Made by a program: the position numbers and the translations under genes. From Liquidambar formosana (taxonomy: Eukaryota; Streptophyta; Magnoliopsida; Saxifragales; Altingiaceae), in assembly GCA_039720395.1 (NCBI GenBank), contig CM077820.1, forward strand, positions 16,012,161-16,076,160: a stretch of DNA of 64,000 nucleotides. Direction: 5' to 3'. Below the pieces are notes generated by a model, which was given only the letters and a program-made list of their open reading frames with translations, made no database searches and was not told where the DNA came from. Shown here in pieces: positions 33,691 through 46,236 of this stretch (the first letter of the stretch is position 1; each line of letters begins with the position of its first letter).

Positions 33691-36420
33691 TGCCTTGCGT
33701 TTAATTTTCAAGACCCACTTATTTCCAATGGTCTTACGCTCAGGCAGAAGATCAACCAACTCGCAGACCTTATTCTTGTCCATAGAGCTCATCTCATCCT
33801 GCATAGCAATTATCCACTCATCTCTAGCATGAGAAGAAAGAGCTTTTATATAAGAAGCCGGCTCATCATCTTCTCTAGGACCACATAGGAAGATATCCCC
33901 CTCAATCTCAAAATGACGACGAGGAATATTTCCTCGTTTACTCCTGCGCACTTGGGATTCTTGGTTTTGCAGGACAATTTCCTGCAAAACACCCTGCGGG
34001 ATACTCCCACTGGGTTGAAGACCACTCCCACTATCTTCAGCGACTACAGGATAAGGAACTAATTTCCCACTCTCGCTCGAAGATGGTAAGATGTCTTCAC
34101 TTTCCTCTATTTCATAAAGGTCAATATCCCTTTTAGTGTCACCTATGCTAGGAAAGTCATTCTCTATGAAATCAACAGCGCGCGACTCTATTTCAGTCAT
34201 TCCTCCATTAGGGTGTTCACCATACATTACATAACCTTTCAAGCTATCAGAATATCGGATAAAAATATGTTTTCTAGCTCTAGGACCTAATTTCCCATAC
34301 TTATGGGAGGTACTGTGAAGAAAACCTGCTGAACCCCAAGGGCGCAAATGCTCCAAATTAGGCTTTTCGCCATGCCACAGCTCATAAGGGGTTGAGGAAA
34401 CTGATTGAGAAGGCACTCTATTTAAGATGTAGGCAGCAGTCATAAGCGTGTCCCCCCAAAAGGATATAGGGAGATTAGCTTGCGCCATCATCGATCTAGC
34501 CATATCTAGAAGTGTTCTATTCCTTATCTCCGCCACGCCATTTTGCTGCGGGATATCAGGAATAGTGAGTTGTCTGTGTATCCCCTTTTCCTCGCACAAT
34601 TCCTTAAATTGATTGGAAAGATACTCGCTTCCTCGATCTGTCCTTAGAGCTTTCAAGCTCCTATCTGTCTGATTCTCAACCTCTGCTACAAAGTGTTTAA
34701 AACAATCTAAAGCTTCATATCGATGAGCGATCAGATGGACATAACCATATTGCGTGTAATCATCAATAAAAGTGAGGAAATAAGAGGGGCCATGACGTGC
34801 CTTAACATTCATAGGTCTGCAAATGTCTGAGTGAATTAATTCTAATGGTTGAGTAGCTCTTCTAGCCTTACCAAAAGGCTTCCTACATGCTTTTCCAGCC
34901 AAACAAGGCTCACATACAAGCAGGTCAACCTTAGCGAGTGGGCCTAAGAGGCCCGCTCGAGCTAATCTAGTCATCCTATCACATCCTATATGTCCAAGTC
35001 TAGCATGCCAAGTTACAGAATCTATATTTTTATTAGCATCATCAGTATAGGATAAAGAGTAAACAGAATCATCCAAATCAACTTTATAAAAATTATTTGA
35101 TAATAAACCATGCCCAAAGACAATTCCTCCTAAAAGAATATCCAAACCATGACTATTGAAATTAAAAGAATATCCATCCTCTAATAGTGCTAAAACAGAA
35201 AGTAGATTATACTGGATCCCAGGCACATATAACACATCGTGTAGAAGTAAAGTGCGCCTCGTGCGCAAATGAAGCTGATAAGAACCAACTCTAAGAACTT
35301 CTTCACTAGTGCCGTTTCCCATGTAAACTCTATGTGTGCCAGATGGAACGCGGTGATAATCTACACACCCTACTCGATCTCTTGCTACATGCTTGGTTGC
35401 TCCTGTGTCTACAATCCAATCAGGGAGAGAATGAGCAACTAGAGCATGAGAACATACAAAAATGGAGAGACTATTAGGTGTAGAGGACACCTGCTTCTGC
35501 TCAGTACAATCACTGGCGAAGTGATCCATCTTGTTACAATTGTAGCACCTCACTTTGGACATATCTCTTTTTCCACTACGCTTGCCACGGCGCTTGAATT
35601 TCTTATTGCCAGCCCCTTTAGGCGCATTATTTCCAGCCCCTTTAGGCGCATTTCTGCCTGCCCCACCTTGCTTATACTGTTTCCCTTGTCCATTGTGCCT
35701 AGGCACATTTCCTTGGCGCTTGCTACTTTGGGCGATAAGGGTAGCATCTCGGGTCGCCTCTAGGCGCTCCGCTTCAAGCTCACAATGACGCGAGATATCC
35801 TGGAAGTTCTTAATGTTCTCATTATGCGTCATAATCTGTTTCATGTGCACCCATGAATCAGGCAGGGAACGGATAACAGCTTGCACCTGTTGTTCATCAG
35901 TGAGATCATTCCCAGCAGCCTTAAGGTCTCGAATCATACTAGACATCGTCCTCAGATGTTCAGTCATCGAGTGCTTCGGATCCTTTCTGTACATCTCGAA
36001 CTTCAGAACCAGACTCCTAAGTCTAGTAGTAGATGTACCACCAAAGGCAATTTTCAGCTGTTCCTATATTTCCTTGGCAGTTGGGTAGTTCTCATACTCC
36101 CCAATGAGATCATCATGCATGCAGTTCAACATGGTATACCACGCACGACGATCTTTCTTAAACCAAGCCTAGTAGGTTTCTTGCCTACGGCGGAATTCTC
36201 CTACTGGTGCCCCATCCTGAAGTTGTGGGGCATCCATGGAGGTGGTCAAGGTATCAATCAGATCTATTTTATTCAGGAGGTAGGTGATCTTCCTATGCCA
36301 TATGTCATAATTGGTCCCAACTAGTTTGTCAGCCTGACTTAGTTCAACAGCTAGGTTCTTGGTTACCATCACTACATTCAAGAATTGCGCAAGGGTTGAC
36401 ATTATTATACACACATCCAT
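33667..36420 (-). pseudogene. Copia gag, protease and integrase, with nonsense mutations
   Basis: One frame runs from ATG 36420 to 33667 apart from two stops (about 36171-36169 and 36066-36064, the latter within EI*EQL where EIWEQL is usual). Order: gag (UBN2-type; DKLVGTNYDIWHRKI), a CCHC zinc knuckle (CYNCNKMDHFASDC), aspartic protease (WIVDTGATKHV), GAG-pre-integrase zinc region (WHARLGHIG...CEPCLAGK), integrase core (LELIHSDIC, LRTDRGSEY, PQQNGVAE) and the start of RT (WVLKIKRKAD). A repeat GAGNNAPKGAGN-like lies before the knuckle. The stops cut gag off from the rest, so the element cannot act alone. Confidence 0.92.
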
Positions 36421-36536
36421 TATTTATTCAGAAAACCCGATTAGAAAAATATTATCCTTCCCTACAAATTGAAATCGAAAAATATTTCTATTGCTCATAA
36501 TCATCTCCCAATTATGTAGGTTAGGAGTATATTTTC

Positions 36537-36646
36537 CAATCGTTTTTCGAACAAATACGCATATTACCCACAGTATTATAACAATAATTTCTAATCGTTT
36601 TTCGAACAAATACGCATGTTACCTACAGTATTATAACAATAATAAC
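36537..36646 (-). repeat. 62 bp tandem duplication in the copia leader
   Basis: AATCGTTTTTCGAACAAATA and ACAGTATTATAACAATAAT-type words occur twice in succession (about 36537-36594 and 36597-36646). The gypsy element inserted at the right edge of this duplication. Confidence 0.75.
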
Positions 36647-36651
36647 GATAA

Positions 36652-39249
36652 TGTCACACCCCATTTTTGCACCACCTTACTAGGGCTCATCATTTCATGC
36701 ATGTTTTTGTTTTGTTTTTGAGTCTAGTCACTTGCATTAGTTTTCTAGAGTCACAAGGACAATGGATATGAATTTTGGTTCAAATTGGAGTTGATCTTGA
36801 GGGATAATAAGAGCTTTTGTGACTTGAGGGGCATAATTGTCTTTTAAGTCCCAAACTTTTCATTTGACCTTGGAATGATCTCCAAATTGTCAATTGGAGT
36901 TCATATGGATGCATATGAGGTATTAAGTCCCGTGGCCCTGATGATGAGTTTAGTGTGGTTATTTACGGATTATCCTTGAAGAATTAGTGCGAATCACAGC
37001 ATGAGATTTTTGGTTAAAATGAAAAGAAAATTATTTTATTAAATTAGCCATTTTTATCATGACACTAACACGTGTACGTATGTGATGAGTGTGTGTACGC
37101 ACATACGATACATGTGCATGCATGTTAGCGGTCAGTCTCCCAATTTTTATAAAAGACAATTTCCTTTTCCTATTCAGATTAGAAGTCTTTTATCATTATA
37201 AAATACCTTTTGATTATTCTCCAAGGAAACCTAGTCCAGGAAGGAAAAGGAAACTCCAGATTTCAGCTATAAATACTCTCTTAATGTCTTTAAACAAGGG
37301 AGAGGAGAAGAGGGTTTGGAGGGAGTGAAATTCGTCATAATTCAGCAGCAGATTTTCTGAAAACCAGCAGTCGTATTTTAATCATAACTTTTTCATCCGA
37401 AGTCAGAATTTGATGAAATTGGCCTTGTTAGAAAGATAATTCAATTCTCTACAACTTTGTATTTCACAAGCTTTGTCCAAATCCGACGTTTTCATACCCC
37501 AAAACGCGATTGAAGTTGATGCTGCTGCAAAGTGACGAAAATCACTTTTCTTTTCTCTTGTTCTCTTTTTGTTTTCTATTTCTTTTCAAAGTTGAGTGAG
37601 TTTTGATCTCTCTGCTGTGATACCACTTTGACAAAGAGGAGGATTCGTGTTGGTTTGATTCACTCTAAAGACCTGAGGAGCCACGAACAATTACAAACAC
37701 AAAGGAAGGCCCTTCCTAAGGTATTCTCCTTCTCTATTCAAGCTTAAACTAGGTTTTCATATGGGTTAGGCTTATTGCATGTTAAAGGTAACTTTTTTAT
37801 CATGTATTAACACTCTAGCTAGTTAATATACATGGAATATCTATTTTTTATTACTGTTTAGCATGCTTTAGGGCTGTCCTTTAGGTTTTTAATGCATAGT
37901 TATGATTCTTGTGCTCCTGTTTGTCCTTGTGCTAGGATTAGTGTCATTGCATGTTAGAGTTAGGATTTTCATCATGTTATATTGCTTTAGTTAGTTAATA
38001 TGCATGATTTAATTTCTGTTTAGTTTGGTTTTAGCATGATTAAAGTATGTCTTGTGAGTTTTTAAGCATATTTGTGAGTTTAGGGTTTTAGAGTCATTGT
38101 TTTGTGTTTGTTTTCATATAGCGTGATAAAGTAGACTTTTTTATTTGGTTTTTCTTCGTGTTTGCTGTATATGTTTTTCATATGGAGTAAACATGATAGT
38201 TTTGCATGCATGTTAGTATGTTTTAGGGTTTTTATGCATGATATGGTTCTAGGAATATGTTAGGACTTATTATTGTTCGCTGTTTTTGCTATTGGCATGC
38301 TTAGTGGATGATTTTAGGTCATAATACTATTCTGTCCAGATTTGCATGTTAGTGTTTTTGCATGGTTTTGAGCACTTGTAAGGGTGCAAATAGGTGTGGT
38401 ATTTGTCCTATGGCAAATAGGGCTGCTTATGTATGAAATAGCTAATGTTTGGAGTAATTGCGCTCAGGTAAGTGGGTGTGAAGGTGCCCCAATTCACCTT
38501 TCTTCCTTATCCCTTCTCTTCTCCCTATTTAGGGTTAATTTTTAATATGATCCTATGGTTTAATTAGAGGTTTCCTTCATAAACAAAATTCTGGTTTTTA
38601 TTAAGGTTTCCATTTTGTGGATTTCTTTCCTAAAATCAAACTTTCTATCAATTCTCTTTTGATCAAATAAGGAAACCTAGGGTTTTTACCATAGGTTTGT
38701 ATTAGGATTTAACCTTAGTTCTAATCGAACTACGTGGACTTTGATCCATGTATTTCGTTGCATGGTACGTAGGCGCTCTTCGTGAGGCTCAAGTCCGTTC
38801 TAGGATCCAAGCATCCTAGGTTTATTTTTGTTTTCTTTTCTTCTTTTTTTTTTCTGTTTTTATGTGCTTATTATGCATGGATGGATGAATGAAATATATG
38901 ATATGCATGCAATTCTTGTGATGATATACTTGCTGATTTTTGTATGGAAAGATCTTGATTTAGCCCAAATGAACTGAGAGACCGAAAGGGTGACATGGGT
39001 GCCTATAGGCTTTGCCTAGAACCTTCCCATGTCATAACTTAGCCTCCGAATCCCCGATTTCTTTGGTTTTCAAAAGATTGGTTTTTGCCTTTCCTTTTTT
39101 ATGGAGTCATTCAAATTGTTTTCCTAAAACAAACTATTTTTAGGGTTTTCCTTGTTTCCTTTAAAAAATAAGGTGGCGACTCCTTTCCTTTTTCTTTTTC
39201 AAATCCATTTTCTTTCAATCCCTTGTGGGCCCAATTTCCGGGGTTCACA
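36652..39249 (+). repeat. Gypsy 5' LTR (LTR1)
   Basis: 2598 bp from TGTCACACCCCATTTTTGCA to CCGGGGTTCACA. A TATA box TATAAATA lies at 37268-37275 (offset 616, same in LTR4). A recurring 79-codon ORF near offset 440 is present in all four LTRs but overlaps the promoter and resembles no protein. Confidence 0.95.
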
Positions 39250-39252
39250 GTT

Positions 39253-39271
39253 TGGCGACTCCACTGGGGAC
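39253..39271 (+). other. Gypsy primer binding site
   Basis: TGGCGACTCCACTGGGGAC lies three bases after the 5' LTR. It begins with the TGG that pairs with a tRNA 3' CCA end. Ogre-type elements use tRNA-Arg; that assignment is from family knowledge, not checked here. Confidence 0.8.
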
Positions 39272-40059
39272 TTGTGGGCTAGACTCTATAAAGTTTAATT
39301 AGGCTAGGTTAATTTCTTATGTTTAATTAAAATCAATCACATTGCATCCGCTTGATTGTGTGCTTTCATTTATTGCATTGTGTGCGCAAATTCTTGCATG
39401 CTAGGATCGATGTCCCTCGATGTATCCTTGCCAACGATCGGCCTAGTCTCAACCTTGGTTTTCCTGATTCCAAGTGTTGGGGCGAAAGCTATCAACCTCT
39501 CTTGCCTAGTACCCTTGGGCTTGCCCTTGGGTATATTAAATGAGTTAATCATGTACTGCTGGACCCACGCGGCGTTCCTGATGCCACATGTGGTTAGGTA
39601 TAAGGATTGCTCAAGCAAGTGAAGGACCCCAGCGTACCCTTATCATTAGTCCATATAGATAGACTTGTAGGACACTACGGTCTCACCTTTATGCACCCAC
39701 AATTGTTTGTAATGATGCTATGCCGTGTTTGTGGTGTGAGGCTTTATATCTTATGCCCTTAACATAGACCTTTAAACCCTAGCCTTCGTTAAGGCCATGG
39801 GTTAGGAGGAATAAATTAAGGAAATAGGATGTAAAGCTATGTTTGTGATGTGCTAGTCCTAGGGGATTAATTAAACCTAGTTGAAGGACTCTATGCCCTA
39901 TTCTTTAAAACATACCCTTAATCCATGATCCCTGTAAAGGTAATTGGATAAAAGGAATGAATTAATTGAACATGGTGTAGAGACCGAGTTCATTAAGGAA
40001 AATATGGAGGTTTAGGACAAGTCCTTAGGCTAAAGGTTAAAACTTTTCTATCCATAGAC
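39272..40059 (+). other. Gypsy leader region
   Basis: About 790 bp between PBS and gag. ORFs of 63-88 codons in it lack recognisable motifs. The first-ORF protein that some Ogre elements carry here is not visible. Confidence 0.55.
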
Positions 40060-42015
40060 GTGCTGGCTTGGATCCGCAATCCACAAGGGCGTCTAGTGAG
40101 TGTTGAGTCTACCCATCAGACAGACACGGCCGACGAAAGAACTAGTGAGGGGCACTTTGACCTTGAGGCTTGCCTGAAAGCCATCATGGCCAAGCTTGAC
40201 CATACCGCCGAGACATCCGATACCGCATTGAAAATGGCTCAAGAGAACCAACAGAAGATGGCGGATCTTGAACAAAATGGCTCTAAGGCCCATTCCTCGG
40301 GTATACCTCATGGGGCTGGCACCGAAGAGGGACCTCAATCCAATGAGAACACCAAGACAAGGGGGGAAAGTAGCTCGAAACCTGAGGTTACCAACCTAGA
40401 AGGGGAAGCCAAGGGGAAAGGTTCTAGCAGTGATTCCGTGTTAGCTAGCAAGGTAGAAGCCTTGGAGAGAACTATAAAAGGGATTCGTAGAGTTGATGAC
40501 ATGGTCGATGTGCGGACTCTATCTCTGTTTCCAACGGCTCGTATTCCATTACAATTTAAAATGCCGGACTTAGAAAAGTTCGATGGGACAGGTTGCCCTA
40601 AAACTCACTTAAAGATGTATGTGCGAGCTATGCACCCTCGAGGGGCCACCGACGAGCTGTTAGCTCAAATGTTCCATGAAACCTTGGCCACTTCCGCTTT
40701 GAAATGGTTCTTGTCCTTGGATGAGAATAGAACTCGGACTTGGGAAGATATATGCAATGAGTTTTCGGAGCACTACAAGTACAACACAGAGGTGGATGTC
40801 ACTCGAAGGGACCTGGAAACTACCAAGCAAGGGGTTCATGAAACTTTCTCCGCTTACATTACAAGGTGGAGACAAAAGGCGTCGAGAATAATGGATAGGC
40901 CAAATGAGGAGGACCAAATTCAGCTGGTGGTTAAGAACCTGCTGCCCGTGTATCACAAGCACCTATTTGCCCACTATTTCCCAAATTTCAAAGCTCTCAT
41001 TGGGGCTGGCACGCAGGTTGAAGATGCTATCAATGATGGGACAATCAAGACTGAGGAAGTGAGGAGTCGCAAGACAAACTTTACTGGGAAGAACAATGCC
41101 GAGGTCAACACCATAACTCAACCAATCCAACCCTTTTCTCTCAATGATGTCAATCCACCTCGCCAATTCACTGACCTATTCATGCCACTCGAAAGAGTCC
41201 TTGAAAAGCTCATAAGTCGTGACCTATTGAAGCCACTCGACCCAAGACCTCCACCAAATCCCTTACCCAAGAGCTACAATGAGAATGAGTACTGCAAGTA
41301 CCACCAATCCAAAGGCCATGCCACCAATCGCTGTATTCGCCTTCGCCACCAAGTCCAAGACCTCATTGACAAGCAAGTCGTTTCACCACCAACCCGTCCA
41401 AATGTCACCCGTAATCCTCTCCCATCACACAACAACACACCCCCACCTAACACCATAAATGCCATTGGGGTTGAATCCTCTCGCCCTCGCCATCCCATAA
41501 GACAATACACTCCGCTCCCCATGACCTTAACCCGTCTCTTCACCATTTGCCGCAATAACAGCCTTATCATGCCACTTCCACCAAAGCCAAGACCATCAAC
41601 CCCTCACCAATATTGCCAATACCATCGTGCACCCGGCCATGACACCGAGGCTTGTTCTATACTAAAGAAGATCATCCAAGACCTCATTGACCAAAAGGTT
41701 TTGTTGTTGCCAAAGAAATCTATCCAACAAGAGCTGAAAGAAAGATATGAAGCAGGGGATCCTCAGGTTGGCCTATTAGGTGAAGCGTCGGGGAAATATG
41801 ATTACTATGTGCTGTACTCAAGCCCAAGTCCGATATCAGATGAGCCGATAGTCCCTTCAGGTTGGGATGACTTGCCGACAGAAATGGAGAGCATTGACAT
41901 GATAGAATGGTATGACTTAATGAATGACTCCGAGGAAGTCCATGACATATGGGCTAGCGATGATGAGTTGGACCATATAACCAGAGGGGGTCGTCATTTC
42001 AAGCCCCCCACCTAG
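40060..42015 (+). pseudogene. Gypsy gag with two zinc-knuckle-like motifs
   Basis: A 651-codon open frame. It contains a Retrotrans_gag domain (about residues 165-320: FDGTGCPKTHLKMYVRAM, ALKWFLSL, FSAYITRWRQKASRI) and two CxxH-type knuckles, CKYHQSKGHATNRC and CQYHRAPGHDTEAC, typical of Ogre/Tat gag rather than classic CCHC. Gag forms the particle and packages RNA. The frame begins at a GTG with no upstream in-frame ATG nearby; the first internal ATG is about 40186. It ends at a TAG just after a C6 run (42004-42009) where a one-base slip would lead into the protease frame, so the end is a frameshift rather than a natural stop. Confidence 0.85.
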
Positions 42016-42029
42016 AATCTGAAAATCCG

Positions 42030-43330
42030 TTGGAAGATTTGGAAGGGCAGAGGCGTCCTAGCTTGCAAGAAGAAGAGGATGAAGTGCTTAGGCAGCTGAA
42101 GAAGACCAATGCCAACATTACTATTTGGGGCTTGCTCATGGCCTCGCATAAGCACAGACAGACCGTGTTGAAACTGTTGAATCAGATACAAGTGCCTATT
42201 GACACATCCCCCGAGGGATTGGTACATTTAGTGAATCCAACTCCCAAGAACTCAACCATCGTGTTCACCGATGTAGACCTACCTAAAAGCGGGCCGAGCC
42301 ATTCTCAAGCTCTCTATGTGACCGTTGACACTATGGGGAAGAGGGTTCCCACCGTTCTTATCGACAATGGGTCCGCACTGAATGTATGTCCTCTCCGAAC
42401 TGCCACTGTTTTGGGTTTGGGACCCACTGATTTCACGCCATCTGGGCAGACCGTAAGAGCTTATGACAACACCCGCCGAGAAGTAATAGGGGTAGTTACT
42501 TTGCCTCTTATCATGGGACCCACTGAATTTAGGGTAGAATTCCAAGTGTTGGATGTGCCGTCATGTTTCAACTTGTTGTTGGGCCGACCTTGGATCCATC
42601 CTGCTGGGGCTGTGCCATCTTCACTCCATCAAAAGGTGAAGTTTCCTTATGAAGGAGCCATAGTAACACTTTAAGGGGACTATGAATTGAAACTCGCAGG
42701 TGTGCCTATATGTGAGATACAACCTGAATCAGCAGCGATACCGCTATCTGGGTTTGACTATGTCCAATGCATTGAAAAAGAGCTCGAAAAGGGTGAATTA
42801 ATACCCTTGGACTTTTGCCCCCATGGCAACTTGCACGTCGGTGAAATAATGAGAAAGATGAGTTTCTTTCTAGGCATGGGGCTAGGGCGTCGCCAACAAG
42901 GGATCCCTACGTCTATTCAAAGCCGTGTCACCTCATACACCTTCGGGCTAGGATATGAGCCCTCTAGAAATGATCATGCGGAAATGCTAAAGAGGAACAA
43001 GGAGAAAGTAAGAGCCAAAGCCGAGGGAAGGGTGCCAGACCTGAAGATCTCGCCATATCGACCTACTTTGAATGGTTACTTCGTCAAAGAAGGGGATGAT
43101 TTTCTATATTGCGGGTTTCCAGAACCCACCTTTGACCAAGCTACCAAGATCCGAGTTCTGTGTTTTGAAATCTTCTTCACCGAATGGTATCCAATCACAG
43201 CTGAAATGGTGGATGATGATGCCATCAATGATGAGTTCTGGGAAAAGAAAGAGGAGGACTGGGCAGAGAACCTTGATGCAGGGGCTATGACTGAAATGTT
43301 CCAAGACATGATCCTCACCGTGGAAGACTC
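42030..43330 (+). pseudogene. Gypsy protease region, cut by a solo LTR
   Basis: The frame after gag carries a retropepsin-like domain (VLIDNGSALNVCPL with an aspartate motif DNGSA instead of DTGA, and FNLLLGRPWIH near its end). After a single TAA at 42672-42674 the same frame continues (42687-43330) through a linker of unknown function (GMGLGRRQQG, ISPYRPTLNGYFV) to LTVED. Here LTR2 is inserted after GACTC, so translation would run about 24 codons into the LTR. The frame resumes at 45932 with DSTIEELQG. Confidence 0.82.
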
Positions 43331-45931
43331 TGTCACACCCCATTTTTGCACCACCTTACTAGGGCTCATCATTCCATGCATGTTTTTGTTTTGTTTTTGA
43401 GTCTAGTCACTTGCATTAGTTTTCTAGAGTCACAAGGACAATGGATATGAATTTTGGTTCAAATTGGAGTTGATCTTGAGGGATAATAAGAGCTTTTGTG
43501 ACTTGAGGGGCATAATCGTCTTTTAAGTCCCAAACTTTTCATTTGACCTTGGAATGATCTCCAAATTGTCAATTGGAGTTCATATGGATGCATATGAGGT
43601 ACTTAAGTCCCGTGGCCCTGATGATGAGTTTAGTGTGGTTATTTACGGATTATCTTTGAAGAATTAGTGCGAATCACAGCATGAGATTTTTGGTTAAAAT
43701 GAAAAGAAAATTATTTTATTAAATTAGCCATTTTTATCATGACACTAACACGTGTACGTATGTGATGAGTGTGTGTACGCACATACAATACATGTGCATG
43801 CGTGTTAGCGGTCAGTCTCCCAATTTTTATAAAAGACAATTTCCTTTTCCTATTCAGATTAGAAGTCTTTTATCATTATAAAATACATTTTGATTATTCT
43901 CCAAAAAAACCTAGTCCAGGAAGGAAAGGGAAACTCCAGATTTCAGCTATAAATACTCTCTTAATGTCTTTAAACAAGGAAGAGGGGAAGAGGGTTTGGA
44001 GGGAGTGAAATTCGTCATAATTCAGCAGCAGATTTTCTGAAAACCAGCAGTCGTATTTTAATCATAACGTTTTCATCCGAAGTCAGAATTTGATGAAATT
44101 GGTCTTGTTAGAAAGATAATTCAATTCTCTACAACTTTGTATTTCACAAGCTTTGTCCAAATCCAACGTTTTCATACCCAAAAACGCAATTGAAGTTGCT
44201 GCTGCTGCAAAGTGACGAAAATCACTTTTCTTTTCTCTTGTTCTCTTTTTGTTTTCTATTTCTTTTCAAAGTTGAGTGAGTTTTGATCTCTTTGCTGTGA
44301 TACCACTTTGACAAAGAGGAGGATTCGTGTTGGTTTGATTCACTCTAAAGACCTGAGGAGCCACGAACAATTACAAACACAAAGGAAGGCCCTTCCTAAG
44401 GTATTCTCCTTCTCTATTCAAGCTTAAACTAGGTTTTCATATGGGTTAGGCTTATTGCATGTTAAAGGTAACTTTTTTATCATGTATTAACACTCTAGCT
44501 AGTTAATATACATGGAATATCTATTTTTTATCTACTGTTTAGCATGCTTTAGGGCTGTCCTTTAGGTTTTTAATGCATAGTTATGATTCTTGTGCTCCTG
44601 TTTGTCCTTGTGCTAGGATTAGTGTCATTGCATGTTAGAGTTAGGATTTTCATCATGTTATATTGCTTTAGTTAGTTAATATGCATGATTTAATTTCTGT
44701 TTAGCTTGGTTTTAGCATGATTAAAGTATGTCTTGTGGGTTTTTAAGCATATTTGTGAGTTTAGGGTTTTAGAGTCATTGTTTTGTGTTTGTTTTCATAT
44801 AGCATGATAAAGTAGACTTTTTTATTGGTTTTTCTTCGTGTTTGCTGTATATGTTTTTCATATGGAGTAAACATGATAGTTTTGCATGCATATTAGTATG
44901 TTCTAGGGTTTTTATGCATGATATGGTTCTAGGAATATGTTAGGACTTATTATTGTTCGCTGTTTTTGCTATTGGCATGCTTAGTGGATGATTTTAGGTC
45001 ATAATACTATTCTGTCCAGATTTGCATGTTAGTGTTTTTGCATGGTTTTGAGCACTTGTAAGGGTGCAAATAGGTGTGGTATTTGTCCTATGGCAAATAG
45101 GGCTGCTTATGTCTGAAATAGCTAATGTTTGGAGTAATTGCGCTCAGGTAAGTGGGTGTGAAGGTGCCCCAATTCACCTTTCTTCCTTATCCCTTCTCTT
45201 CTCCCTATTTAGGGTTAATTTTTAATATGATCCTATGGTTTAATTAGAGGTTTCCTTAACCAACAAAATTCTGGTTTTTCTTAAGGTTTCCATTTTGTGG
45301 ATTTCTTTCCTAAAATCAAACTTTCTATCAATTCTCTTTTGATCAAATAAGGAAACCTAGGGTTTTTACCATAAGTTTGTATTAGGATTTAACCTTAATT
45401 CTAATCGAACTACATGGACTTTGATCCATGTATTTCGTTGCATGGTACGTAGGCGCTCTTCGTGAGGCTCAAGTCCGTTCTAGGATCCAAGCATCCTAGG
45501 TTTATTTTTGTTTTCTTTTCTTCTTTTTCTTTTTCTGTTTTTATGTGCTTATTATGCATGGATGGATGAATGAAATATATGATATGCATGCAATTCTTGT
45601 GATGATATACTTGCTGATTTTTGTATGGAAAGATCTTGATTTAGCCCAAATGAACGGAGAGACAGAAAGGGTGACATGGGTGCCTATAGGCTTTGCCTAG
45701 AACCTTCCCATGTCATAACTTAGCCTCCGAATCCCCGATTTCTTTGGTTTTCAAAAGATTGGTTTTTGCCTTTCCTTTTTTATGGAGTCATTCAAATTGT
45801 TTTCCTAAAACAAACTATTTTTAGGGTTTTCCTTGTTTCCTTTAAAAAATAAGGTGGCGACTCCTTTCCTTTTTTCTTTTTCAAACCCATTTTCTTTCAA
45901 TCCCTTATGGGCCCAATTTTCGGGGTTCACA
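43331..45931 (+). mobile_element. Solo LTR of the same gypsy family (LTR2) inside pol
   Basis: 2601 bp TGTCACACC...GGTTCACA in the same orientation as the host element. It is flanked by a perfect 5 bp duplication GACTC (43326-43330 and 45932-45936) and interrupts the polyprotein between LTVED and STIEEL. No internal sequence accompanies it. It arose by insertion of a second family member followed by LTR-LTR recombination. Confidence 0.92.
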
Positions 45932-46065
45932 GACTCGACCATTGAAGAACTCCAGGGTTTATCCATTAGCCATACTACCATGCCACTTCTGAATTGGTAC
46001 CTTGAATGTGGTGTCATTGCGGAGATCCATGAAGAAGAAGACCTTGGCCTACCTGATAGCAGCTT
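45932..46065 (+). pseudogene. Gypsy polyprotein segment before the intron
   Basis: It reads DSTIEELQGLSISHTTMPLL and NWYLECGVIAEIHEEEDLGL, then PDSS, continuing the frame interrupted by LTR2. It ends at the predicted splice donor CTT|GTAGGT at 46065/46066. Confidence 0.75.
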
Positions 46066-46236
46066 GTAGGTGTCTTAGTTTAGTAATATTTCCCTAATTC
46101 AATAAGATGTATCTACTTAACTCACCTTGTGGAGTCATAGTATTGGTACAGATTTGTTTGTTTTCTTTCTTTCTTTTGTGTGTCATTCCCATTATTCCTA
46201 GTCAATAAAGTGTGCTTTCTTTCTCTATATATGCAG
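46066..46236 (+). other. Predicted intron between protease and RT parts
   Basis: Donor GTAGGT (46066), a pyrimidine-rich 3' part (TGTGCTTTCTTTCTCTATAT) and acceptor ATGCAG (46234-46236). The 171 nt segment contains an immediate TAG stop. Removing it joins codon phase 2 to phase 2 and leads without a stop into FVSFLSSMDIYGMDID. An intron at this position is known for Ogre elements (family knowledge). Splicing not tested. Confidence 0.7.

Noticed and set aside
37089..37328. Recurring 79-codon ORF in every gypsy LTR (also 43769, 52845, 56832)
   Set aside because: It is conserved only because the LTRs are copies of each other; it overlaps the TATA box region and shows no protein features.
36652..45931. 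LTR1 and LTR2 as the two ends of a complete 9.3 kb element
   Set aside because: LTR2 has its own GACTC duplication and splits an open frame that resumes afterwards; LTR1 pairs with LTR4 by GATAA.
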